Assembly: GCF_001293465.1 (NCBI RefSeq)
Contig: NZ_JSYZ01000014.1
Coordinates: forward strand, 62,001 to 126,000
Direction: 5' to 3'
From: Pseudomonas asplenii
Lineage (GTDB): Bacteria; Pseudomonadota; Gammaproteobacteria; Pseudomonadales; Pseudomonadaceae
Length of the DNA stretch: 64,000 nucleotides
The position numbers were made by a program, and so were the translations under genes. The notes under the pieces are model-generated. The model saw only the letters and a program-made list of their open reading frames with translations. It made no database searches and was not told the DNA's origin. Below, piece by piece: positions 28,024-37,948 of the stretch (positions within the stretch are counted from its first letter, which is position 1; every line of letters begins with the position of its first letter).

Positions 28024-28358
28024 GCCAGGAGGGCTCTTGCTGCTGTTGCAGCACGACGAAAAGCGCCTCTAAGCAGCCGAAGGTAAAGCTCCTGATACAA
28101 AGGAATCTATACCTTTCCACACAGACTAAATGGCAAGACCCGTGAGGTTTGGAGGCCCGTCTTCGAACCTCCTTTCGCTGTATGGGCTGTAGTGAGGAAA
28201 GCCATGATGAAAATGTCCAAACACCTGGTCGCCGGCCTGGGTGTGTTGATACTCGGTGCCAGTCCGCTGTTGCAGGCGGCACCGGCCTAGTCTCGGGAGC
28301 TGGCTTGAGCGCCTCATCGGCGGGAAGAGTTAACCCCCAGGCGACCATCCGGGGGAGA
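28024..28358. other. right edge of the island, no intact gene
   Basis: A 335-base stretch between island protein 3 and the DOPA-dioxygenase gene. It contains a hairpin GAGGTT...AACCTC near 28144-28171, the short signal-peptide fragment at 28204-28290, and otherwise nothing I can name. Composition returns to that of the core genome within it. Confidence 0.6.
28204..28290 (+). pseudogene. truncated exported-protein gene (signal peptide only)
   Basis: An ATG following GAGGAAAGCC opens 28 codons, MMKMSKHLVAGLGVLILGAS then PLLQAAPA and a stop. This is a well-formed Sec signal peptide with an AxA end, in GC-rich core-type codons, but no mature protein follows. It is probably the 5' stump of a small exported protein cut when the island formed. 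Confidence 0.5.
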
Positions 28359-28685
28359 TCAGAAGATCGACAGATCCAGCGGCCGCACCGCCCCCATCCA
28401 GATCGCATGATCGCGGTGATCCGCCAGGTCATCGCCCGTCAGGGGGTGGGTGAATATCACCAACCCCTGGCGATTGAGCGCCAACCACGGCACAACGGCG
28501 CCAAACTGCTCGGCCTCGAAAGCCAGCTGGCAGCTCCAGTCCGGGTGCGGCCCCACCAGCCGCTCATGCACCCGCCCCATCTTCAGCGGGAATGTCGCCG
28601 CCGCCCGCTCGCACAACTCACGGGCCTGGTCGAGGGTCGAGGCATCGAAATAGACATGGGCGTGATAACCCTTGATTGCTGGCAT
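28359..28685 (-). CDS. DOPA 4,5-dioxygenase family protein
   Basis: A 108-residue protein of the small bacterial DOPA 4,5-dioxygenase-like family. Three His-rich blocks are conserved: KGYHAHVYFD near the start, GRVHERLVGPHPDWSCQ in the middle, and FTHPLTGDDLADHRDHAIW near the end. They probably bind iron for extradiol ring cleavage. The natural substrate in bacteria is unclear. The start MPAIKGYH is used; the upstream 28 codons of open frame run into the neighbouring gene region. Same strand as, and downstream of, the LysR gene. Confidence 0.88.
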   Translation of the reverse strand: MPAIKGYHAHVYFDASTLDQARELCERAAATFPLKMGRVHERLVGPHPDWSCQLAFEAEQFGAVVPWLALNRQGLVIFTHPLTGDDLADHRDHAIWMGAVRPLDLSIF

Positions 28686-28722
28686 ACCGCTCTCTTTCAA
28701 AAACTCTGATCGATCCCCCACG

Positions 28723-29673
28723 CTACACCGCAATCGACGGCAAGCCCAGCCCCACCAGCGATTGCGCACTGCTGGCCTGCTCGGCCATCAGCCAGTCGAA
28801 GAACCGCTGGATCAACACCCCGCGCCGTTTGCGCGGCGGCAGCACCACGTAGTAACCGAAGGTCGACAGCACCGTCTGGTTGATTGGCCGGCACAACAGG
28901 CCCTGCTCCAGCAGGTTATCCACAAGGTGCCGCCAGCCGATGGCCACGCCCTGGCCGCCGATCGCCGCCTGGATCAGCAGGGTGTAGTTGTCGAAGCGCA
29001 GTTGCCCCGGTGCGGGCGCGCTGGTCAGGCCCAGCTCGCGAAACACCCCGGCCCAGTCGAACCAGTGGCTGCTGTTCTCGCCCTTGAGGTGCAGCAAGGG
29101 AAACTCCAGCAACGCCTCGGTCGCCAGCGGCCGCTCGCGGCCCTGGAGCAACTGCGGGCTGCACACCGGGAACACTTCCTCGCTGAACAGCCAGTGGCTT
29201 TCGCCCTGCTTGAAGCGGCCCTGGCCAAACAGCACGGCCACGTCGATGTCGCTGCGCAGCATGTTGTGGCTGCGTTCGCTGGTCACCAGGCTGACATCGA
29301 CCAGCGGGTTGGCCGCATGGAAACGGTGCAGCCGCGGCATCAGCCAGTACGCGGCGAAGGCGAAGTCGGTGGCGACCTGCAGCACCTCATGCCGGCTATG
29401 GGCAGTTACCGCACTCAGGCCACTGTCGATGCTCTGCAGGCCCGCCTGGACCTGCTCGAACAGCAGCAGGCCGGCCTCGGTCAGTTCGATGCCCCGGTAA
29501 ATGCGGTCGAACAGCCGTGTCGCCAACTGTTCCTCCAGGCGCTTGATCTGCTGGCTGATCGCCGGCTGGGTGGTGCCCAGCTCGACCGCCGCGGCGGTGA
29601 AACTGCGATGACGGGCCGCCGCTTCGAACACCCGCAGCAGGTCGAGAGACAACTCACCCAGCGCATCAAACAT
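28723..29673 (-). CDS. LysR-type regulator of choline sulfate use
   Basis: A 316-residue LysR regulator with an N-terminal HTH (FEAAARHRSFTAAAVELGTT, then QPAISQQIKRLEEQL) and a GcvA-like effector domain. It is divergent from betC, an arrangement conserved in Pseudomonas, where this regulator controls choline-O-sulfate uptake and hydrolysis. The 115-base gap to betC would hold the shared operator. Confidence 0.9.
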   Translation of the reverse strand: MFDALGELSLDLLRVFEAAARHRSFTAAAVELGTTQPAISQQIKRLEEQLATRLFDRIYRGIELTEAGLLLFEQVQAGLQSIDSGLSAVTAHSRHEVLQVATDFAFAAYWLMPRLHRFHAANPLVDVSLVTSERSHNMLRSDIDVAVLFGQGRFKQGESHWLFSEEVFPVCSPQLLQGRERPLATEALLEFPLLHLKGENSSHWFDWAGVFRELGLTSAPAPGQLRFDNYTLLIQAAIGGQGVAIGWRHLVDNLLEQGLLCRPINQTVLSTFGYYVVLPPRKRRGVLIQRFFDWLMAEQASSAQSLVGLGLPSIAV

Positions 29674-29788
29674 AAGCGGTACTTATCCTAGTCATTGTGT
29701 GGCATGGGCTTTACCGTCCAAGGGCAAAGGCCACATGCTCGATCGCAGCACTATCGCATAACAATTGACTATGGAACGCCGCGATACC

Positions 29789-31303
29789 ATGAAGCGCAAG
29801 AACATTCTCTTCATCATGGCCGACCAGATGGCCGCGCCGCTGTTGCCCCTCTACGGCCCATCGCCGATCAAGCTGCCGAACCTGAGCCGCCTGGCCGCCG
29901 AGGCGGTGGTGTTCGATGCCGCCTACTGCAACAGCCCGCTGTGTGCCCCTTCGCGCTTCACCCTGGTCAGCGGCCAGTTGCCAAGCAGTATCGGTGCCTA
30001 CGACAACGCCGCCGATTTCCCCGCCGACATTCCGACCTACGCCCACTACCTGCGCCGCCTGGGCTACCGCACCGCGCTGTCGGGCAAGATGCATTTCTGC
30101 GGCCCCGACCAGCTCCACGGCTACGAGGAACGCCTGACCAGCGACATCTACCCGGCGGATTACGGCTGGGCGGTGAACTGGGACGAACCGGACGTGCGCC
30201 CCAGCTGGTACCACAACATGTCCTCGGTGCTGCAGGCCGGGCCCTGCGTGCGCACCAACCAGCTGGACTTCGATGAAGAGGTGGTGTTCAAGGCCCAGCA
30301 GTACCTGTTCGACCATGTGCGCGAGGACGGCGACCGGCCCTTCTGCCTGACCGTGTCGATGACCCATCCCCACGACCCGTACACCATTCCCAAGGCGTTC
30401 TGGGACCTGTACCGCGACGAGGACATCCCGCTGCCGCACACGCCGGCCCAGGCCAGCCTCGACCCGCACTCGCAGCGCCTGCTCAAGGTCTACGACCTGT
30501 GGGACAAGCCGTTGCCTGTGGATAAGATCCGCGATGCGCGCCGCGCCTACTTCGGCGCCTGCAGCTACATCGACAGCAATGTCGGCAAACTGCTGCAGAC
30601 CCTGGAAGACATCGGCCTGGCCGACGACACCCTCATCGTGTTCTCCGGCGACCACGGCGACATGCTGGGCGAGCGCGGGCTCTGGTACAAGATGCACTGG
30701 TTCGAGATGTCCGCCCGGGTACCGCTGCTGATCAGCGCACCGGGGCAGTTCGCCGCCAAGCGGGTCGGCGCCGCCGTGTCCACAGCCGACCTGCTGCCGA
30801 CCCTGGTGGAACTGGCCGGCGGCCGCGTGCAGGCCGACCTGCCGCTGGACGGCCGCTCGCTGCTGCCGCACCTGACGGGCGAGGGCGGGCACGACGAGGT
30901 GTTCGGCGAATACATGGCCGAAGGCACCGTCAGCCCCCTGATGATGATCCGCCGCGGTGCCTACAAGTTCATCTACAGCGAAGACGATCCGTGCCTGCTC
31001 TACGATATCCACAACGATCCAGGGGAACAGGAAGACCTCAGCCAGTCACCGCAACACCAGCCACTGTTCAACGACTTCCTGGCCGAAGCCCGGGCGAAAT
31101 GGAACATCCCGGCGATCCACCAACAGGTGCTCGCCAGCCAGCGACGCCGGCGCTTCGTCGCCGACGCCCTGACCCTCGGAAAGCTGAAGAGCTGGGACCA
31201 CCAGCCGATGGTAGACGCCAGTCAGCAATACATGCGCAACCATATCGACCTCGACGATCTGGAGCGCAAGGCCCGTTATCCACAACCCTGCCAAAACCAA
31301 TAA
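29789..31303 (+). CDS. betC: choline-sulfatase
   Basis: Hydrolyses choline-O-sulfate to choline and sulfate, supplying the osmoprotectant precursor and sulfur. The 504-residue type I sulfatase has the formylglycine motif NSPLCAPSRFTLVSGQ (C-x-P-S-R), N-terminal metal ligands in FIMADQMAAP, and the second metal site FSGDHGDMLGERGLW. The C-terminal RDDA-like part is typical of BetC. I chose the ATG at 29789 (MKRKNILFIMAD); an in-frame ATG at 29771 is possible. Followed at 18 bases by choX, so probably co-transcribed. Confidence 0.96.
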   Translation: MKRKNILFIMADQMAAPLLPLYGPSPIKLPNLSRLAAEAVVFDAAYCNSPLCAPSRFTLVSGQLPSSIGAYDNAADFPADIPTYAHYLRRLGYRTALSGKMHFCGPDQLHGYEERLTSDIYPADYGWAVNWDEPDVRPSWYHNMSSVLQAGPCVRTNQLDFDEEVVFKAQQYLFDHVREDGDRPFCLTVSMTHPHDPYTIPKAFWDLYRDEDIPLPHTPAQASLDPHSQRLLKVYDLWDKPLPVDKIRDARRAYFGACSYIDSNVGKLLQTLEDIGLADDTLIVFSGDHGDMLGERGLWYKMHWFEMSARVPLLISAPGQFAAKRVGAAVSTADLLPTLVELAGGRVQADLPLDGRSLLPHLTGEGGHDEVFGEYMAEGTVSPLMMIRRGAYKFIYSEDDPCLLYDIHNDPGEQEDLSQSPQHQPLFNDFLAEARAKWNIPAIHQQVLASQRRRRFVADALTLGKLKSWDHQPMVDASQQYMRNHIDLDDLERKARYPQPCQNQ

Positions 31304-31321
31304 CGAACACAAGGGGAAGTC

Positions 31322-32242
31322 ATGAAGAAGTTATCCACAATCCTCTGCGCCGGGCTGCTGGCCGCGAGCAGCCTGGGCGCCCATGCCGACCCGACCTGCG
31401 ACACGGTGAAAATGGCCGATCCGGGCTGGAGCGACATCGCCGCGACCAACGCCATCGCCAGCCTGCTGCTCGAAGGCCTGGGCTACAAGGCCAAGGTCGA
31501 CACCCTGGCGGTGCCGATCACCTACGGTGGCCTCAAGGATGGCCAGGTGGACGTGTTCCTCGGCAACTGGATGCCGGCGCAGCAGGGCTTCCATGACAAG
31601 TTCATCGCCAACGGCGATGTCACGCAACTGGCGAAGAACCTCGAAGGCACCGAATTCACCCTGGCGGTCCCGGACTACGTGTGGGACGCCGGCGTGCATG
31701 ACTTCGCCGACCTGCACAAGTTCGCCGACAAGTTCGACAAGAAGCTCTATGGCATCGGCTCCGGCGCACCGGCCAATGCCTCGCTGGCACAGATCATCAA
31801 GAACGACGAGTTCGACCTGGGCCAGTGGAAGCTGGTGGAATCCAGCGAGCAGGCGATGCTGGCCGAGGTCGGCCGGTCGATCAAGAAACAGAAGTTCGTG
31901 GTGTTCCTCGGCTGGACGCCGCACCCGATGAACGTGCAGATCAAGATGCATTACCTCAAGGGCGGCGAGAAGTACTTCGGCGACAGCGGCAGCGTCTATA
32001 CCGTGACCCGCAAGGGTTATGCACAGGCCTGTCCGAACGTCGGCAAGCTGTTTGCCAACCTGGGCTTCACCCTCGACATGGAAAACAGCATCATGGCCGA
32101 GGTGGCGAACAGGAAACTGAGCAATGCCGACGCGGCCAGGGCCTGGATCAAGGCCAACCCGGCGGTGCTGGACAAGTGGCTGGACGGGGTGAAGACCGCG
32201 GATGGCCAGGATGGGCTGGCGGCGGTGAAGGCCAGGCTCTGA
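31322..32242 (+). CDS. choX: choline/choline-sulfate ABC transporter substrate-binding protein
   Basis: Periplasmic binding protein of the glycine betaine/ChoX family, 306 residues with signal peptide MKKLSTILCAGLLAASSLG and cleavage near AHA-DPTC. The mature N-terminus TVKMADPGWSDIAATNAIAS and the Trp-rich LGNWMPAQQ and LGWTPHPMN segments supply the aromatic box for a quaternary ammonium head. No permease or ATPase gene follows, so it must work with a transporter encoded elsewhere. GGGGAAG precedes the ATG. Confidence 0.94.
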   Translation: MKKLSTILCAGLLAASSLGAHADPTCDTVKMADPGWSDIAATNAIASLLLEGLGYKAKVDTLAVPITYGGLKDGQVDVFLGNWMPAQQGFHDKFIANGDVTQLAKNLEGTEFTLAVPDYVWDAGVHDFADLHKFADKFDKKLYGIGSGAPANASLAQIIKNDEFDLGQWKLVESSEQAMLAEVGRSIKKQKFVVFLGWTPHPMNVQIKMHYLKGGEKYFGDSGSVYTVTRKGYAQACPNVGKLFANLGFTLDMENSIMAEVANRKLSNADAARAWIKANPAVLDKWLDGVKTADGQDGLAAVKARL

Positions 32243-32277
32243 GCTTCGGGCTCCCTGATTCATCTGTTACCGATCAT

Positions 32278-32374
32278 TCCCACGCTCCGCGTGGGCATGA
32301 CTCTCTGGACGCCCGGCGTCCGCTCTTGTGACCCACAGCGTCACAGGCCGCATTCCCACAGGGAGCGTGGGAAC
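32278..32374. repeat. cluster of palindromic repeats of the TTCCCACGC...GCGTGGGAA type
   Basis: Four inverted repeats stand in a row: TTCCCACGCTCCGCGTGGG (32278), GGACGCCCGGCGTCC (32307), GTGACCCACAGCGTCAC (32328) and TTCCCACAGGGAGCGTGGGAA (from 32352). This is a recurring intergenic repeat in Pseudomonas. A single copy of its outer arm also occurs on the other side of the SulP gene at 34165-34187. Confidence 0.85.
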
Positions 32375-32438
32375 GACCAACGATCACCAGGCCTTCTGGC
32401 ACACTGCCCCCGACACGACTCATCCAACCGAGAACCCC

Positions 32439-34007
32439 ATGGGCCGGACCAACCGCCACGCATTCCTGCCATTTCTCAGCTGGCTGCCCCGGCAGACCCG
32501 CGCCAGCGTCAGCCGGGACCTGATCGTCGGCCTGAGCGGCGCCATCCTCGCCCTGCCGCAATCGGTGGCCTACGCCCTGATCGCCGGCCTGCCGCCGGAG
32601 TACGGCCTGTACGCGGCCATCGTGCCGGTGCTGATCGCCTGCCTCTGGGGCTCGTCCTGGCACCTGATCTGCGGGCCCACCGCGGCGATCTCCATCGTCC
32701 TGTTCGCCAGCGTCAGTCCGCTGGCCGTGCCCGGCAGCCAGGACTACATCACCCTGATCCTGCTGCTGACCTTCATCGCCGGGATCTTCCAGTGGCTGCT
32801 GGGCCTGCTGCGCTTCGGCGCCCTGGTGAACTTCGTTTCGCATTCGGTGGTGCTCGGCTTCACCCTCGGCGCCGCCGTGGTGATTGCCCTCGGCCAATTG
32901 CCCAACCTGTTGGGCATCGATGTTCCCAACCAGGCCACCGCGCTCAATAGCCTGCTGGCGCTCATCCAGCATATCGGCGACATCGACCGGCCTTCGCTGG
33001 CACTGGGGCTCGGCACGCTGGTGGTCGGCCTGCTGCTCAAGTCGCTGCTGCCGCGCTGGCCGACGTTGCTGATCACCCTGGTGCTGGCCAGCCTGCTGGT
33101 CTGGCTGTGGCCGGCGATGTTCGGCCACGTGCAACGGGTCGAGGGTTTCGTCGGACGCCTGCCGCCGTTCAGCCCGTTGCCGCTGGATCTGGAAGCTGTG
33201 CTGCGGCTGCTGCCCAGCGCCGTCGCCGTGGGCATGCTCGGGCTGGTGACGAGCCTGTCGATCGCCCGCTCGTTGTCCGCCCGCTCGCAGCAGTTGCTCG
33301 ATGCCAATCAGGAAGTGCGTGCCCAGGGCCTGTCGAATATCGTCGGCAGCCTGTTTTCCGGCTACCTGTCCGCCGGTTCGTTCACCCGCGCCGCCCTCAG
33401 CTACGAGGCCGGAGCCTGCTCACCGCTGGCCGGGGTGTTCTCGGCACTGTGGGTGGCGCTGTTCGCGGTGTGCGGCTCGGCGCTGATCGCCCACATCCCG
33501 ATTCCGGCCATGGCCGGCAGCATCCTGCTGATCAGTTGGGGGCTGGTGGATCACCGCGGCATCCGCGCACTGTTGCGGGTCAGCCATGCCGAATTCGCGG
33601 TGATGGCGCTGACCGGCGTGGCGACCCTGCTGCTGGAGCTGCAGACGGCGATCTATGCCGGGGTGCTGGCCTCGCTGTTCTTCTACCTCAAGCGCACCTC
33701 GCAACCCCGGGTGCAGCACTGGCGCGACGGTGACGAAGAGGTGCTGCGGGTCGGCGGGTCGATCTTCTTCGGCGCCAGCCATTACCTGCAGGTGCGCCTG
33801 CAGCGGTTGAAAGGGCCGCGGGTGGTGATCGAAGCGCAGCAGATCAACTTCATCGACTATTCCGGGGTGGAGATGCTGCACCAGGAGGCGCGCCGGCTGG
33901 CACGGGAGGGGCGCAGCCTGACGTTGAGGAAGGCACGGGCGCAGGTGGTCGAGGAGTTGGTCAAGCTCGAGGGTGTGGATAGGTGCCCGATCCGTTTCGA
34001 GGATTGA
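32439..34007 (+). CDS. SulP-family sulfate/anion transporter (second copy)
   Basis: A 522-residue SulP permease: about a dozen membrane segments including SVAYALIAGLPPEYGLYAA, the family hallmark, and a C-terminal STAS domain (VVIEAQQINFIDYSGVEML). It is more typical of sulfate-type SulP members than the copy at 4461. It lies downstream of betC, whose reaction releases sulfate; a link is possible but not shown. Start at 32439; the open frame upstream crosses the repeat cluster and is not coding. The substrate is not certain. Confidence 0.92.
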   Translation: MGRTNRHAFLPFLSWLPRQTRASVSRDLIVGLSGAILALPQSVAYALIAGLPPEYGLYAAIVPVLIACLWGSSWHLICGPTAAISIVLFASVSPLAVPGSQDYITLILLLTFIAGIFQWLLGLLRFGALVNFVSHSVVLGFTLGAAVVIALGQLPNLLGIDVPNQATALNSLLALIQHIGDIDRPSLALGLGTLVVGLLLKSLLPRWPTLLITLVLASLLVWLWPAMFGHVQRVEGFVGRLPPFSPLPLDLEAVLRLLPSAVAVGMLGLVTSLSIARSLSARSQQLLDANQEVRAQGLSNIVGSLFSGYLSAGSFTRAALSYEAGACSPLAGVFSALWVALFAVCGSALIAHIPIPAMAGSILLISWGLVDHRGIRALLRVSHAEFAVMALTGVATLLLELQTAIYAGVLASLFFYLKRTSQPRVQHWRDGDEEVLRVGGSIFFGASHYLQVRLQRLKGPRVVIEAQQINFIDYSGVEMLHQEARRLAREGRSLTLRKARAQVVEELVKLEGVDRCPIRFED

Positions 34008-34054
34008 GCACGCTCTCCTGATGCACCGCCGTTCCCATGTACAACGCTACCCCT

Positions 34055-34187
34055 TGTAGGAGCCGGGCTTGCCCGCGAACCGCCAAAGGCGGCCATTCAT
34101 CCCGAAGCAGTGTGGCGCCGGTAAAATCGCCTTCGCGGGCAAGCCCGGCTCCTACAGGGGCTGCGTTCCCACGCCAAGCGTGGGAAC
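34055..34187. repeat. REP pair plus GTTCCCACGC palindrome
   Basis: TGTAGGAGCCGGGCTTGCCC (from 34055) and its inverted partner GGGCAAGCCCGGCTCCTACA (to about 34156) form a REPIN. GTTCCCACGCCAAGCGTGGG at 34165 is the second repeat type. They separate the convergent SulP and aroE genes. Confidence 0.92.
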
Positions 34188-34242
34188 GATCGAAGTTTGA
34201 CCGGGAAAGAGTATCTACAAGGTTCGCGGTAACTTGTGGAAT

Positions 34243-35064
34243 TCAGGCAGCCAGCAGGCGCCGCAACTCGGCCAGCACCGGCGCCGTGTCCGGGCGCACG
34301 CCACGCCACAGCTCGAAGGCAACCGCCGCCTGTTCGGCGAGCATGCCCAGGCCATCCAGGGCCACCGCCGCCGATTGCGCGCTGGCCCAGCGGCAGAATG
34401 CGGTCGGTTCCTTGCCGTACATCATGTCGTAGCAAACGGTCTTGCCGGGTTCGACCAGGCTCGGCGCAATCGGCGGCACATCGCCGGACAGGCTGGCCGA
34501 GGTGGCGTTGATGATCAGATCTACCGGCTCGCGCAACCACTCGAAACCGCTGGCGGACACCGGCCCCAGATCGGCGAACAGCTCGGCCAGCAGCTCGGCC
34601 TTCTCGACGGTGCGGTTGGCGATCACCACCGACGCCGGTTGCTGCGCCAGCAATGGCTCCAGGGCACCGCGTACCGCGCCGCCGGCCCCCAGCAGCAGGA
34701 TGCGCTGGCCTTGCAGGCTGAAGCCGGCGTTGACCTCAAGATCGCGCACCAGCCCGGCACCGTCGGTGTTGTCGCCCAGCAGGCTGCCATCGGCCAGTTT
34801 GCTCAGGGTATTCACCGCGCCGGCTCGCCGCGCCCGGTCGGTCAGGCTGTCGGCCAGGCGGAAGGCCTCTTCCTTGAACGGCACGGTGACGTTGGCGCCA
34901 CGACCTTCCTGGAAGAACGCCCGGGCACAGCCGGAAAAATCGTCCAGCGGCGCCAGCAGCGTGCTGTAGTCCAACCGCTGGCCGGTCTGTTCGGCGAACA
35001 GGCGGTGGATCAGCGGCGACTTGCTGTGGCCGATGGGATTGCCGAAGACAACGTAACGATCCAT
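34243..35064 (-). CDS. aroE: shikimate dehydrogenase
   Basis: NADPH-dependent reduction of 3-dehydroshikimate to shikimate in the chorismate pathway. The 273-residue protein has the substrate motif [15 protein letters not shown] at its N-terminus, the catalytic Lys/Asp in NVTVPFKEE and NTDGAGL, and the nucleotide loop [12 protein letters not shown]. The start at 35064 ([10 protein letters not shown]) follows AGGACC. It lies 70 bases downstream of hemF on the same strand. Confidence 0.98.
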   Translation of the reverse strand: MDRYVVFGNPIGHSKSPLIHRLFAEQTGQRLDYSTLLAPLDDFSGCARAFFQEGRGANVTVPFKEEAFRLADSLTDRARRAGAVNTLSKLADGSLLGDNTDGAGLVRDLEVNAGFSLQGQRILLLGAGGAVRGALEPLLAQQPASVVIANRTVEKAELLAELFADLGPVSASGFEWLREPVDLIINATSASLSGDVPPIAPSLVEPGKTVCYDMMYGKEPTAFCRWASAQSAAVALDGLGMLAEQAAVAFELWRGVRPDTAPVLAELRRLLAA

Positions 35065-35134
35065 CAAACAGGGTCCTGTCGGGGCTGGCGGGCCAGCGGT
35101 CAGATCAATAGGGTGGGAATTCGGTCGTTGCGGG

Positions 35135-36070
<936 letters not shown>

Positions 36071-36215
36071 CTACGCGGCAGATCTGACGTGCCGGCGGCA
36101 AAAGGCCCGTAGCATAACACCGTGCCCGTGACAGTCGCAGTTGACGAAGGTCAAGCGAAGGAGTCCGATAGGGGATCTTCAGGCTTTGCAAGAAATCATT
36201 TCAAGGAGCGTATCG

Positions 36216-37193
36216 ATGGCCAAGCGAATCCAGTTCCGTGCCCATGGCGGCCCCGAAGTCCTCGAGTATGTGGACTACACCCCCGCCGAACCGGGACCAC
36301 AGCAGGTCAGGGTGCAGAACAAGGCGATCGGCCTGAACTTCATCGACACCTACTGGCGCAGCGGCCTGTACGCACCGCCGAGCCTGCCTTCCGGGCTGGG
36401 CGGCGAGGGCGCCGGGATCGTCGACGCGGTGGGCAGCGAAGTGACCCGCTTCAAGGTCGGCGACCGGGTCGCCTATGGCACCGGGCCGCTGGGCGCCTAC
36501 AGCGAGTTTCACCTGCTGCCGGAGGCGCATCTGGTGAAGCTGCCGGAGCAGATCGACTTCGAGCAGGCCGCCGCGGTGATGCTCAAGGGCCTGACCGTGC
36601 AGTACCTGCTGCGCCAGACCCACGAACTCAAGGCCGGTGAAACCGTGCTGTTCCATGCCGCCGCCGGCGGGGTCGGGGCACTGGCCTGCCAGTGGGCCAA
36701 GGCCATCGGGGCGAAGCTGATCGGTACCGTGAGCTCGGCGCAGAAGGCCGCCTATGCCAAGTCCCTGGGGGCCTGGGAAACCATCGACTACAGCCATGAG
36801 GATGTGGTGAAGCGGGTGCTGGAGCTGACCGATGGCAAGAAGGTTCCGGTGGTGTACGACGGGGTCGGCAAGGATACCTGGACGACGTCCCTGGATTGCC
36901 TGTCACCGCGGGGCCTGCTGGTGAGCTTCGGCAACGCTTCGGGGGCGGTGGAAGGCGTCAACCTGGGGATTCTGTCGGCCAAGGGCTCGCTGTACGTGAC
37001 CCGGCCGACCCTGGGCACCTACGCCAGTAACCCACGGCAGTTGCAGGCCATGGCCGACGAGTTGTTCGGGCTGGTGATCGGTGGCCAGTTGAAGGTCGAG
37101 ATCGGCGCGCGCTACGGGTTGGCCGAGGCGGCCAAGGCGCAAACCGAGCTGGCGGGGCGGCGGACGACCGGGTCGACGGTGTTGCTGCCCTGA
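36216..37193 (+). CDS. qorA: NADPH:quinone reductase (zinc-less MDR)
   Basis: A 325-residue medium-chain dehydrogenase/reductase of the zeta-crystallin/QOR type without zinc ligands. N-terminal catalytic domain signature is GLNFIDTYWRSGLY; the Rossmann loop is HAAAGGVGALACQWAK. It reduces quinones by one electron using NADPH. The start MAKRIQFRAHG has AAGGAG upstream, so the 25-codon extension is dropped. Confidence 0.95.
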   Translation: MAKRIQFRAHGGPEVLEYVDYTPAEPGPQQVRVQNKAIGLNFIDTYWRSGLYAPPSLPSGLGGEGAGIVDAVGSEVTRFKVGDRVAYGTGPLGAYSEFHLLPEAHLVKLPEQIDFEQAAAVMLKGLTVQYLLRQTHELKAGETVLFHAAAGGVGALACQWAKAIGAKLIGTVSSAQKAAYAKSLGAWETIDYSHEDVVKRVLELTDGKKVPVVYDGVGKDTWTTSLDCLSPRGLLVSFGNASGAVEGVNLGILSAKGSLYVTRPTLGTYASNPRQLQAMADELFGLVIGGQLKVEIGARYGLAEAAKAQTELAGRRTTGSTVLLP

Positions 37194-37227
37194 GGTCGTG
37201 GGGGATGGCCGCTGCCTGGCAGCAGCG

Positions 37228-37319
37228 GTTCGCGGGCAAGCCACGCTCCTACAGGCATGGCGTCGTGCACTTGTATCGTGTGCACCCAATACCTGTAGGA
37301 GCAGGGCTTGCCCGCGAAC
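37228..37319. repeat. REP pair
   Basis: GGTTCGCGGGCAAGCC (37228) and CTGTAGGAGCAGGGCTTGCC (from 37293) are inverted copies of the GCTTGCCCGCGAA REP, about 40 bases apart. They lie between convergent qorA and tsaC. Confidence 0.92.
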
Positions 37320-37352
37320 CGCCGCGAAGGCGGCCTCAGGGACCAGTGAGAA

Positions 37353-37910
37353 CTACGACGGACGCACCACCTTGCCCGTCGCCAGATCGCGGATCAGGCT
37401 CGGGTTCTTGCGCCCGCCCAGGCTGCCACCCAGTACCAGGTCCAACTGCCCGCCGAAGTACTGCTGCACCCGCAACCGGGTCCTGGCCGACGGCCGGCCC
37501 TGGGGGTTGGCGGAGGTGGAGATCAGCGGCCCGACCAGCGAGCACAGATCCCGCACCAGCGGGTGGTCGCTGACCCGCACGGCCACGGTGTCATGGCGGC
37601 CAGTGACCCACTCCGGCAGCAGGTCCTGGTGCGGCACCAGCCAGGTGTTGGGCCCCGGCCAGGTACTGGCCATGCGGTCGACCCACTCCTGCGGGAATTC
37701 CTCGAAGAGGAAATCGAACTGGCGGATATTGTCCGCCACCAGGATCAACCCCTTGTCCACCGAACGATTCTTGAGCGCCAGCAACCGATCCACCGCCTCT
37801 TCGTTCCAGGGATCACACCCCAGCCCCCAGACCGCTTCGGTTGGATAGGCAATCACCGCTCCTGCGCGAACTTCTCGTGCGGCTTCTTGCACACGCCAAC
37901 TCTTGACCAT
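37353..37910 (-). CDS. tsaC: threonylcarbamoyl-AMP synthase
   Basis: Makes L-threonylcarbamoyladenylate for the t6A modification of ANN-decoding tRNAs. The 185-residue Sua5/YciO/YrdC-fold protein has the nucleotide-binding start [17 protein letters not shown], the Lys-Arg region [14 protein letters not shown], and [12 protein letters not shown]. It is the short TsaC form without a Sua5 domain. Same strand as dprA and 38 bases downstream, an operon typical of this genus. Confidence 0.97.
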   Translation of the reverse strand: MVKSWRVQEAAREVRAGAVIAYPTEAVWGLGCDPWNEEAVDRLLALKNRSVDKGLILVADNIRQFDFLFEEFPQEWVDRMASTWPGPNTWLVPHQDLLPEWVTGRHDTVAVRVSDHPLVRDLCSLVGPLISTSANPQGRPSARTRLRVQQYFGGQLDLVLGGSLGGRKNPSLIRDLATGKVVRPS

Positions 37911-37948
37911 CGCTTGCTCTCCGGATTCAACGCTGCCGGCAGTTTACC

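Larger units (their letters stand above)
23100..28300. mobile_element. AT-rich accessory island built of repeated trpBA-end + cargo-gene units
   Basis: Between the trpA terminator and the DOPA-dioxygenase gene the base composition turns visibly AT-rich, with free use of AAA, ATA, AGA and TTA codons that are rare in the flanking genes. Three plus-strand cargo genes and one remnant lie here. They are separated by two pieces derived from the trpBA 3' end (24340-24834 and 26683-26743). A GAAACGGGGACTGATTT repeat stands at the left joint of one piece and at the right joint of the other. No integrase, transposase or tRNA end is present. Outside this span the order of genes is normal for Pseudomonas. 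The limits are approximate. Confidence 0.75.

Noticed and set aside
23100-28300. Island as a prophage or integrative element
   Set aside because: No integrase, transposase, phage gene, tRNA end or clear direct attachment repeats were seen; the duplicated trpBA pieces explain the structure better.
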